Positions 4,559 through 10,774 of a stretch of DNA of 10,774 nt are shown in pieces; position 1 is the first letter of the stretch, and each line of letters begins with the position of its first letter. The translations under genes and the position numbers were made by a program. The DNA is from an uncultured Muribaculaceae bacterium (lineage in GTDB: Bacteria > Bacteroidota > Bacteroidia > Bacteroidales > Muribaculaceae). The notes under the pieces are model-generated. The model ran no database searches, was not told the DNA's origin, and saw only the letters and a program-made list of their open reading frames with translations. The stretch spans positions 1 through 10,774 of the forward strand of contig CANRZQ010000077.1 in assembly GCA_947644475.1 (NCBI GenBank). The letters are read 5' to 3'.

Positions 4559-6436
4559 ATGAATTTCAACTATGATGTTATTGTAGTCGGTGCCGGACAC
4601 GCAGGGTGCGAGGCAGCAATGGCCGCCGCACGGCTTGGCGTGCGCACGCTCCTCATTACGCTCGACCTTGACAAGGTGGCGCAGATGAGTTGCAACCCCG
4701 CCATCGGCGGCATCGCAAAAGGCCAGATTGTCCGCGAAATCGACGCGATGGGCGGATGGATGGGCATTGTCACCGACCGCACCGCCATACAGTTCCGTAT
4801 GCTCAACCGGTCGAAAGGCCCTGCAATGTGGAGCCCCCGCGCGCAGTCCGACCGCAACAGATACTCCGCCATGTGGCGCGAGATTCTCGAGCATACTCCC
4901 AACCTCGACCTCTGGCAGGACCACGTCGAGCGGCTTGTCGTGACCGACGGTCATGTCGAGGGCGTCGTCACCTCCCAGGGCGCCACGTTTCACGCCCGGC
5001 AGGTGGTGCTCACCAACGGCACGTTCCTCAACGGACTCATGCACGTGGGACGCGTAAAGACAAAAGGCGGACGCATCTCCGAACCTGCATCCCATGGCCT
5101 TACAGAGCAACTTATCTCGCTCGGCTTCCGGGCCGACCGCATGAAAACCGGCACTCCCGTGCGCATCGACGGCCGCTCCGTGCACTGGAATCTTACTACG
5201 CCGCAGGCCGGCGAGGACACTTTTCACAAGTTCTCTTACTTGCCGTCGGTCCACCGCGAACTGCCCCAGCGCGACTGCTACATAACCTACACCAACGCGC
5301 AGACACACGAGATTTTGCGCGAAGGCCTGCCCGAGTCGCCGCTCTACAACGGCCAGATACAAAGCATAGGCCCCCGCTACTGTCCGAGTATCGAGACAAA
5401 GATTGTGACGTTCGCCGACAAAAACGAGCATCAGCTGTTCCTCGAGCCCGAAGGTGTCGACACAGTGGAATTCTATCTCAACGGATTCTCATCGTCGCTT
5501 CCCATGCAGGTGCAGATCGACGCGCTCCAATCCATACCCGCTCTCGCCGATGTGCAGATTTACCGCCCCGGTTATGCCATAGAATACGACTTCTTCGACC
5601 CCACACAGTTGAAGCACACCCTCGAGACACGCATTCTTTCAGGCTTGTATTTCGCAGGGCAGATCAACGGCACTACCGGCTATGAGGAGGCTGCGGGGCA
5701 GGGGCTTGTGGCCGGTGCCAATGCCGCTCTCCGCGCCAAAGGGGAGGAGGAATTCACTCTCGCGCGCGACCGCGCCTATATCGGCGTGCTTATCGACGAC
5801 CTTGTCACCAAGGGCGTCGACGAGCCCTACCGCATGTTCACCTCGCGTGCCGAATACCGCATCCTCCTTCGGCAGGACGATGCCGACATGCGTCTCACTC
5901 CGCTTGCCTTCCGCCTGGACCTCGCCTCGCAGGAGCGCTATGACCTGATGGAAGAGAAGCGTCGCCTGCGCGATGCCCTCATTGAGTTGGCACGCACGCT
6001 CTCTGTCAAGGCGGCAGATGTGGATGCCATCCTCGAGGCAAAAGGGTCCACACCCTTGCGCCAGGGCGTGAAACTGATAGATGTGATACTTCGTCCCGGA
6101 ATCTCGTTTGCCGACGTCGCTCCCGCTCTGCCCGAGTTGAGAGAATTGATGGAAACATTCCCGGCCGACCGACGCGAGGAAATAACCGAGGCTGCGGAAA
6201 TCCTTGTGAAATATCAAGGCTATATCGACCGCGAGCGAGCAAATGCCGACAAGATGCGCCGCCTCGAGGATATATCCCTTGTTGGGAAATTCGACTACGA
6301 GGCAATCCACGCACTCTCTACCGAGGCGCGCCAGAAACTGGCGCGTATCCAGCCGCAATCGATAGCGCAGGCGTCGCGTATCCCGGGCGTGTCGCCGGCC
6401 GACATAAATATCCTTCTGCTGCTGTTGGGGCGTTAG
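4559..6436 (+). CDS. mnmG: tRNA uridine 5-carboxymethylaminomethyl modification enzyme MnmG (GidA)
   Basis: This full-length 625-aa protein is close to the roughly 630 aa typical of the family. MnmG works with the GTPase MnmE to place a (carboxymethyl)aminomethyl group at C5 of wobble U34 in certain tRNAs, using FAD, NADH and methylene-tetrahydrofolate in the cytoplasm. The N-terminus carries the FAD-binding Rossmann motif GAGHAG (11-16). The family signatures CNPAIGGIAKG (from C45), MLNRSKGPAMWSPRAQ, GTPVRIDG (about 197) and RYCPSIE with the conserved Cys at 275 follow. FTSRAEYRILLRQDDAD lies near 427-443. The helical C-terminus, ending PQSIAQASRIPGVSPADINILL, is the MnmE-contact region. Nothing is missing. 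The gene is GC-rich. It is bracketed by identical parS-like sites, which fits the frequent placement of gidA near bacterial replication origins. Confidence 0.97.
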   Translation: MNFNYDVIVVGAGHAGCEAAMAAARLGVRTLLITLDLDKVAQMSCNPAIGGIAKGQIVREIDAMGGWMGIVTDRTAIQFRMLNRSKGPAMWSPRAQSDRNRYSAMWREILEHTPNLDLWQDHVERLVVTDGHVEGVVTSQGATFHARQVVLTNGTFLNGLMHVGRVKTKGGRISEPASHGLTEQLISLGFRADRMKTGTPVRIDGRSVHWNLTTPQAGEDTFHKFSYLPSVHRELPQRDCYITYTNAQTHEILREGLPESPLYNGQIQSIGPRYCPSIETKIVTFADKNEHQLFLEPEGVDTVEFYLNGFSSSLPMQVQIDALQSIPALADVQIYRPGYAIEYDFFDPTQLKHTLETRILSGLYFAGQINGTTGYEEAAGQGLVAGANAALRAKGEEEFTLARDRAYIGVLIDDLVTKGVDEPYRMFTSRAEYRILLRQDDADMRLTPLAFRLDLASQERYDLMEEKRRLRDALIELARTLSVKAADVDAILEAKGSTPLRQGVKLIDVILRPGISFADVAPALPELRELMETFPADRREEITEAAEILVKYQGYIDRERANADKMRRLEDISLVGKFDYEAIHALSTEARQKLARIQPQSIAQASRIPGVSPADINILLLLLGR

Positions 6437-6445
6437 GCAAGGTTG

Positions 6446-6461
6446 TGTTCCACGTGGAACA
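6446..6461. promoter_or_regulatory. Candidate parS (ParB-binding) site 2
   Basis: This is a second exact copy of TGTTCCACGTGGAACA, 10 nt after the mnmG stop and 1918 bp from site 1. One flanking base on each side is also shared (G before, A after), making 18 identical nt. It lies between mnmG and its terminator. Confidence 0.8.
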
Positions 6462-6481
6462 ATTTGCTTGTAACTGATTAA

Positions 6482-6523
6482 TATGAAAAGGGTTCGGAAA
6501 ATTTTTTCCGAACCCTTTTCATA
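6482..6523. terminator. Bidirectional terminator between mnmG and the Crp-like gene
   Basis: Positions 6482-6500 pair perfectly with 6505-6523 (19 bp) around a 4-nt centre ATTT. The stem is GC-rich in the middle (GGGTTCGG) with A-rich and T-rich ends, so on either strand the descending arm carries CCCTTTT. It starts 45 nt after the mnmG stop and ends 4 nt before the stop codon of the convergent Crp-like gene, so it can serve both. Confidence 0.85.
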
Positions 6524-6527
6524 AGTA

Positions 6528-7154
6528 TTATTTAGATTTTTGTATCTGTTTCCGGATGTTGGAAAAATACTCCGGAGTGATGCCAAGATAGGAGGCGAGG
6601 AGTTTGGCCGGGAGGCGGAGAACCTGTTTTATATACTGTGGGTTCTTTCTGGTGAGTTCGCGTTTTCCATAGTTGCTCAGGAATGATATTATTTTCTCTT
6701 TTGCGGAGCCGTGCATAATGGAAGCCTTGTTTTCGGTGCTGTGGAATTGTCCTATGCTTATTTGGAGCATCCAGCATGCGAAGTCGTGGGATTGTTTTGT
6801 GAGGTCTAAGAATTTTTGTTTGGAGAAGCGCAGCAGCATGCAATCCTCGCATGCCTCGAAATAGTAGAAGGCCGGGTTGCCGCTGAAAAATCCGAGAGGA
6901 GATAGAAGGAATGTGCCTGTGAGCCCGAATCCGAATGTGTGTTCTTTCGTTCCGTCGAAACTTGCGACGCGTACAATCCCGGAGGTGATAACGTAGACAT
7001 CGGTCTCGATTTTTCCGGGCGCGACAATCAGTTCTTTTTTCTTGAATTTAACCGGCGTTCCGTTTTTGATGATGAGGTCGATTGTAGAGTCGGCGGGGTT
7101 ATACAGACCTTCCCGGCGGAGAGCATCGCGTAGTTCTGTAAAATTATAATCCAT
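6528..7154 (-). CDS. Crp/Fnr-family transcriptional regulator
   Basis: This gene encodes 208 aa from the ATG at 7154; the TTG further upstream overlaps the putative -7 element, so I reject it. Residues about 15-125 fit a cyclic-nucleotide-binding-type beta-barrel, with KFKKKELIVAPGKIETDVYVITSGIVRV followed by the 'G.F.' glycine-rich turn. A long helix (about 115-145) would form the dimer interface. The C-terminus LPAKLLASYLGITPEYFSNIRKQ (about 180-204) is a winged-helix HTH of the Crp type, where ITPEYFSNIRK is the recognition helix. I see no cysteine cluster for an FeS centre, and the canonical cAMP-contact Arg pattern is not clear, so the ligand is unknown. It stands alone, convergent to mnmG with which it shares a terminator. 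Such orphan Crp-like regulators are common in Bacteroidota. The family call is secure; the targets are unknown. Confidence 0.9.
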   Translation of the reverse strand: MDYNFTELRDALRREGLYNPADSTIDLIIKNGTPVKFKKKELIVAPGKIETDVYVITSGIVRVASFDGTKEHTFGFGLTGTFLLSPLGFFSGNPAFYYFEACEDCMLLRFSKQKFLDLTKQSHDFACWMLQISIGQFHSTENKASIMHGSAKEKIISFLSNYGKRELTRKNPQYIKQVLRLPAKLLASYLGITPEYFSNIRKQIQKSK

Positions 7155-7175
7155 AGTAATTCTTAGCGTTTTTTG

Positions 7176-7183
7176 CAAAAATA
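7176..7183 (-). promoter_or_regulatory. Probable promoter of the Crp-like gene, -7 element
   Basis: On the minus strand these bases read TATTTTTG, a match to TAnnTTTG. The site is 21 nt upstream of the ATG at 7154. The upstream -33 motif is weak, with only T-rich stretches. Confidence 0.45.
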
Positions 7184-7242
7184 ATAAAATTATTGGCGAA
7201 AATGTTTGGTTTATTTATTTAAAATGCGTTGTTGCTGTCATT

Positions 7243-7260
7243 TCTTAAAATATTTTAAGA
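7243..7260. promoter_or_regulatory. 18-bp perfect AT-rich palindrome
   Basis: TCTTAAAATATTTTAAGA is an exact palindrome, about 90 nt upstream of the Crp-like gene and 270 nt upstream of the secreted-protein gene. It could be an operator for a dimeric regulator. AT-rich palindromes also arise by chance, so the regulatory role is only suggested. Confidence 0.4.
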
Positions 7261-7330
7261 TGATTGTAGAGAACAGGATATAAATAATATTCTTTGGCGG
7301 CATGAAAGCATGTGGCAGAGAGGCTGCACT

Positions 7331-7350
7331 CCTCGCGTTGAAACGCGAGG
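7331..7350. repeat. REP-like hairpin, copy 3
   Basis: CCTCGCGTTGAAACGCGAGG is a palindrome with an 8-bp stem and TGAA loop (nine pairs if the T-A next to the centre is counted). It is the inverse-orientation relative of the hairpins at 54-73 and 151-170, sharing the CGCGTT..AACGCG core. Confidence 0.78.
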
Positions 7351-7356
7351 CACGGT

Positions 7357-7427
7357 GGCGCAAGGAATGGCTGAGGGCCGGGGCGCAAGCCGCAGGCAGG
7401 GAGGGGCGCAAGGAATGACTGAGGGCC
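7357..7427 (+). repeat. Direct repeat pair, 23-nt unit
   Basis: A unit starting GGCGCAAGGAATG and ending CTGAGGGCC occurs at 7357-7379 and 7405-7427 with a single base difference. Between the copies lies GGGCGCAAGCCGCAGGCAGG, a variant of the neighbouring stem-loop family. This indicates recent tandem duplication within the repeat block. Confidence 0.8.
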
Positions 7428-7431
7428 CGGA

Positions 7432-7484
7432 CGCAAGCCGGAGGCTTACGTTCCTGCCGGGCTGCCGGAGGCTCGCGTTCCTGC
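7432..7484 (+). repeat. CGCAAGCC-GGA-GGCTTACG stem-loop and its second half-copy
   Basis: Positions 7432-7450 form a stem-loop (7 of 8 pairs, loop GGA). The 20-nt segment 7438-7457 is repeated at 7465-7484 with two differences. The reverse complement of 8-34 at the left edge is the same unit, where the stem is complete with one G-T pair. The family is confined to noncoding DNA in this window. Confidence 0.75.
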
Positions 7485-7530
7485 AATTTGAACCGGATGA
7501 TGAATTTACCTAACACAAAATAATATCTCT

Positions 7531-10500
7531 ATGAAAAAATTTACCCAACGGAATTTGTGGGCTGCCGGCTGCGCCGCTTTGGTGTGCGGCTCTGCTGTAA
7601 TGGCTTCGGCAGAGGCTGACAGACAGCATCCCGGCGATGTTGACAAGGCTGTCCGCCGTGATGCAATTGTGGGCACGGGCGAGCAAGTGGCCAAGGTGCG
7701 CAAGACGATGTCGCGTGCGGCGGAGGCCGACGGCACGCTGTCGGTTCCGTTCACACAGATGTTCGACGACTTTTTCTTCGATGCCGAACTTGACGATTTA
7801 TATACGGCAGAAGATATAAACACCGAAACAGGATGGCGAAACCGCGAAACGGAGTATGGAGTTACCCCCGGTTTCTTCCTTCCTTACTGCGCGGAAACAG
7901 CCTCCGACAACTGGCTTTTTACGCCTGAGGTGACACTTGAAGGCGGAAAATATTACGCTTATACGGCTTATTTGTCGACCGGCGGCTATGGATGCACCGA
8001 ACGTGCCGAACTTGGGTTCGGACAATCGGCATCGGCCGATGCCATGACTGTGGCCGGCGACAAATACGACCTGGCGTTGAATGACGACTGGGTTTACGAC
8101 CAGGTGATGCCGCGCACGGTGGTTGTGAAGGCGGACGCCTCGGGCGAATATAGCCTTGGCGTGCATGGCATTTCCGATGCCGACCAGTATATGCTCTTGG
8201 TGCGCGGCATCGCCGTGTCCGGCGCTCTCGACCCTTTGGCCCCGGCTCCTGTGGAGATATTTGATGTATATCGCCTCGATTCCGATATGCCAAATGCCAC
8301 GGTGAAGGCTGTTGTGCCTTCGGCCACAGTGGCGGGCGAGCCGCTTTCCTCGGTGGAGAAGGTGGTGCTGTTCCGCGACGGGGAATCAATAAAGGAATGG
8401 GATGCTGTCGGTCCCGGCGAAGAAATTGATTTCGAGGATGAGCCGGCTGCCGCCGGCGAATATGCCTATTCAATCGTGGCCACGGCTGCCGGAAGGCAGA
8501 GCGAGCCTGTTGTTGTGAACGCAGCCGTGTCGATTCCGTTCTGCGGGCAGGCCGAGAATGTGATTGTAGCGGCAGGGGAGGGCGGCCATGTTGCCATCTC
8601 CTGGGATGCTCCCTCAACCGACGAGGACGGAAATGATTTCGGCGCGTTCAAGGGCATGAAATATCGCGTGCTTGTGACAGCCAACGACGGATCGGCGCCG
8701 ATAGTGCTGGGCGATTTCACCGACGAGACCTCGGCGGAATGGACCAATACCAATATCGACCAACATATGTTCTACCGATTCTCGGTGGCGGCCTACAACT
8801 CCACGCGCGTGGCCGACTATACAAACGTACGCACGGCTCTTGGCAAGCCTTATGAGATGCCAATGCAAATAACCTTTAACGAAAGCGCAGAGCAACTGTC
8901 GTCGATGGTTAACGCCGAGGTGTTCGACACCTGGGACGGCAATTGGGTGGTGACCCGCGCGCAAGGCGGCATCACGGGTGGCGCCGACGGCGCCGACGAC
9001 AAGTTTGCGTGCGTCACATCTTCGAAAGGCAAGCAGGCCGTGCTTCATACCCCGCTTGTTAATGCCGATACGGATTATCCCGTGCTCGAGTTCGACTGGG
9101 CCGGTGTGGGCGATGACTCGGCGTCGAACCTTTACATCAACGTCGTGACAGAAGACGGGCAGACCCACCCGTTGACAACGTTTATCCTGAAAGAAGCGAT
9201 GAACACATGGCACCATGAGCGCGTGATTCTCGACGATTTCGCACGTCAGGTTGTGCGTATCGACTTCGTTGCCGAAATCGACAATTATTACCGCCCGCAT
9301 GTGGCAGTCGACAATATCACGGTCCGCGCGCTCGAAGCCGTGGGGGCGGCTGTGAAATCGTTCACTGCTCCCGAGAGCGTCAAGGAAAATGAGAATATCA
9401 ATTTTGCCGTTACGGTGGAAAACCTCGGCTACGAACCGCTTTCCGATTATGTGGTGAATCTCTACCGCGACGGCGAGCGCGTGGCATCGTCGACAGCCAA
9501 TCCCGAGATTTATCCTCTCGAAACGGCGGCAGTAAGCCTCAGCGACAGACTGAACATGACCCAGGCCGGCGAGCATACATATTACGCTGAGATAGTAGTG
9601 GAAGGCGATGCCGATACGTCGGACAACAAGACGGCGGAAATAGCGTTGACGCTTGCTGAGAGCCAATATCCCACGGTGGAAATCTCCATAGCGGGCGACA
9701 GCGGCGTGCCCTCGCTCAGCTGGACCGCTCCCGACATGTCGAACCTGGATCCGGACCCAATTGTGGAAGATTTCGAGAATGAGGCATATCCTGCGTTTGC
9801 CATCGACGCTGTCGGCGACTGGACCATCCTTAATTTCAACGATACTCCGACATATGGTGTGAATCCTTATGAATTTGAAAACAGCAAGGCCGCCTACGGA
9901 TGGATTCTCATGAATACGGCGAAGACCGTGCCCGTGATGGACACTGCCGGCATGGAGGCTCTGTCGGGAACGTGCTACATGGGCTCGATGGCGCACAGCA
10001 CCCAAAGCGACGCATGGCTCATCAGCCCGGAACTTATAGGCACGGCGCAGACCGTGAGATTCAACGCCTCGGCATCGCTGTTTGCTCCCGAGACTATTGA
10101 ATTCTACTATTCGTCGACAGGCAAGGCCAAGGATGATTTTGAACAGCTGGCTATCGGCGGAGCCGACCGGGTGAATGTCCCCAAGGCATGGACAGAATAT
10201 TCGGTAGACCTTCCGGCCGGCGCGAAGTATTTCGCAATCCGCTGTGTCACGACCAACCAGTATATGCTGAAAGTGGATGATGTAACCTATATGCCCGTAG
10301 GGGCTGTGTCGACGCTTGCGCTGACAGGGTATAATGTGTACCGCGACGGAGAGTTTGTGGCAACCACAACCGAGCCTTCGTTTGCAGACACGGAGGCCGC
10401 CGAAGGCTCGCACAAGTATGTGGTGACGGCAGTTTATAACCGCGGCGAGTCGATGCCCTCGAACGAGGTCAGCGCCGACCGTTCGGGGATAGCCGGCGTT

Positions 10501-10620
10501 GTCGTTGGCGGCGACTGCGAGGCTGTGTATTACAATCTGCAAGGCCAGCGCATAACCAAGCCCGGCAGCGGAATCTATATTGAAGTGAAAGGCGGCATAT
10601 CGCGCAAGGTGGCGAGATAG
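7531..10620 (+). CDS. Large secreted multidomain adhesin-like protein (choice-of-anchor J, FN3, CARDB) with T9SS-like C-terminal tail
   Basis: This gene encodes 1029 aa. Residues 1-27 form a signal peptide ending VMASA. Three jelly-roll regions follow the pattern of choice-of-anchor J/cleaved-adhesin domains: about 73-235 (with DNWLFTPE at 126), about 443-605 (a divergent one), and about 742-923 (with DAWLISPE at 827). Between them are two FN3-like domains (about 239-337 and 337-440) and a CARDB-like domain (about 607-710, with NLGYEPLSDYVVNLYRDG). A third FN3-like domain spans about 926-990. The end, VYYNLQGQRITKPGSGIYI (about 999-1017) and a basic GG..RKVAR finish, resembles Bacteroidota type IX secretion sorting tails, so surface attachment or release through T9SS is inferred. 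Similar domains form adhesin modules of gingipains and hemagglutinins. No catalytic domain is visible. The start is the only ATG giving the signal peptide, and a terminator follows. The ligand is unknown. Confidence 0.85.
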   Translation: MKKFTQRNLWAAGCAALVCGSAVMASAEADRQHPGDVDKAVRRDAIVGTGEQVAKVRKTMSRAAEADGTLSVPFTQMFDDFFFDAELDDLYTAEDINTETGWRNRETEYGVTPGFFLPYCAETASDNWLFTPEVTLEGGKYYAYTAYLSTGGYGCTERAELGFGQSASADAMTVAGDKYDLALNDDWVYDQVMPRTVVVKADASGEYSLGVHGISDADQYMLLVRGIAVSGALDPLAPAPVEIFDVYRLDSDMPNATVKAVVPSATVAGEPLSSVEKVVLFRDGESIKEWDAVGPGEEIDFEDEPAAAGEYAYSIVATAAGRQSEPVVVNAAVSIPFCGQAENVIVAAGEGGHVAISWDAPSTDEDGNDFGAFKGMKYRVLVTANDGSAPIVLGDFTDETSAEWTNTNIDQHMFYRFSVAAYNSTRVADYTNVRTALGKPYEMPMQITFNESAEQLSSMVNAEVFDTWDGNWVVTRAQGGITGGADGADDKFACVTSSKGKQAVLHTPLVNADTDYPVLEFDWAGVGDDSASNLYINVVTEDGQTHPLTTFILKEAMNTWHHERVILDDFARQVVRIDFVAEIDNYYRPHVAVDNITVRALEAVGAAVKSFTAPESVKENENINFAVTVENLGYEPLSDYVVNLYRDGERVASSTANPEIYPLETAAVSLSDRLNMTQAGEHTYYAEIVVEGDADTSDNKTAEIALTLAESQYPTVEISIAGDSGVPSLSWTAPDMSNLDPDPIVEDFENEAYPAFAIDAVGDWTILNFNDTPTYGVNPYEFENSKAAYGWILMNTAKTVPVMDTAGMEALSGTCYMGSMAHSTQSDAWLISPELIGTAQTVRFNASASLFAPETIEFYYSSTGKAKDDFEQLAIGGADRVNVPKAWTEYSVDLPAGAKYFAIRCVTTNQYMLKVDDVTYMPVGAVSTLALTGYNVYRDGEFVATTTEPSFADTEAAEGSHKYVVTAVYNRGESMPSNEVSADRSGIAGVVVGGDCEAVYYNLQGQRITKPGSGIYIEVKGGISRKVAR

Positions 10621-10643
10621 CCGGAAAACACATATGGCGAAAG

Positions 10644-10670
10644 AGGCCCGTGGCGGATTGCCCCGGGCTT
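10644..10670 (+). terminator. Terminator of the large secreted protein gene
   Basis: GCCCGTGGC (10646-10654) pairs with GCCCCGGGC (10660-10668) with one mismatch and a GGATT loop, and weak outer pairs extend the stem. A TTATTTTG stretch follows. It begins about 25 nt after the stop codon, a normal place for a Rho-independent terminator. Confidence 0.7.
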
Positions 10671-10733
10671 ATTTTGCGTGAGAAGGGGGAGGGAGGGAGA
10701 TGGGGAAGCGGGAGAAGCCGAGAGAAATCGAGT

Positions 10734-10755
10734 GATATCGAAAGAAATCGAGAGA
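10734..10755 (-). repeat. Right copy of 22-bp edge repeat
   Basis: This is the exact reverse complement of 94-115. The flanks also agree: GGATTATACCC here corresponds to the GGCATAATCC beside the left copy. The purine-rich run from about 10680 parallels the pyrimidine-rich run at the left edge. Confidence 0.8.
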
Positions 10756-10774
10756 GGGGGGACGGATTATACCC

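Larger units (their letters stand above)
7155..7530. other. 376-nt gene-free region with AT palindrome and GC-rich repeat block
   Basis: The left part (7155-7300) is AT-rich and carries the probable promoter of the Crp-like gene and an 18-bp palindrome. The right part (7320-7490) is a GC-rich repeat block: a hairpin (7331-7350), two GGCGCAAGGAATG units and two CCGGAGGCT units. Open reading frames on both strands here are Arg/Ala/Pro-rich by-products of the repeats. No terminator is needed here, since the flanking genes diverge. Confidence 0.7.

Noticed and set aside
4469..5431. Long antisense frames over mnmG, with similar ones at 5639-6586 and 8614-10542
   Set aside because: They are shadows of GC-rich real genes on the opposite strand, rich in Arg, His and Cys, with no domain signature.
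7487..7518. Promoter TTTG-20 nt-TA just before the large secreted protein
   Set aside because: The -7 half reads TAACACAA, lacking TTTG, and the start of transcription would fall within a few bases of the ATG.

Overview
The window looks like a chromosomal segment of a gut-type Bacteroidota. My best guess is Muribaculaceae or a close Bacteroidales relative. The reasons are -7 elements of the TAnnTTTG type, no Shine-Dalgarno motifs before the starts, a Bacteroidota-type 'VDLGL..WA.CN.GA' (Fib_succ_major/FISUMP) domain, and a large secreted protein ending in a T9SS-like 'YNLQGQR..KPG.GIYI' tail. Taxonomy is inference; no rRNA or tRNA is present.

Layout, left to right. (1) 1-187: noncoding, packed with short palindromic repeats. 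(2) 188-3188, minus strand: a tight, AT-rich three-gene cluster of secreted proteins. Transcribed right to left, these are an unknown helical protein, a beta-rich protein with a truncated FISUMP-like tail, and a protein with three PEGA repeats plus a full FISUMP domain. (3) 3189-4057: an 869-nt gene-free divergent region. It holds two head-to-head copies of a hairpin element, several palindromes, four AATTTGCG iteron-like copies, a 14-bp perfect inverted repeat and the ybeY promoter. (4) 4058-6436, plus strand: GC-rich housekeeping genes ybeY (16S rRNA maturation/quality control) and mnmG (tRNA wobble-uridine modification). mnmG is bracketed by two identical 16-bp palindromes, TGTTCCACGTGGAACA, which are strong ParB-binding (parS) candidates and suggest a location near the replication origin. 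(5) 6482-6523: a perfect 19-bp terminator stem shared by convergent mnmG and a minus-strand Crp/Fnr-family regulator (6528-7154). (6) 7155-7530: a 376-nt gap with an AT palindrome and a GC-rich block of the same repeat families as the left edge. (7) 7531-10620, plus strand: a 1029-aa secreted multidomain protein with three jelly-roll (choice-of-anchor J/cleaved-adhesin-like) regions, CARDB and FN3-like domains, followed by a terminator. (8) 10671-10774: another repeat region whose end matches the left edge in inverted orientation.

The most interesting items are the parS pair around mnmG, the uncharacterised secreted cluster with its structured upstream region, and the dispersed hairpin repeat families that fill the gaps between genes. 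I found no mobile-element protein, CRISPR array, tRNA or rRNA.
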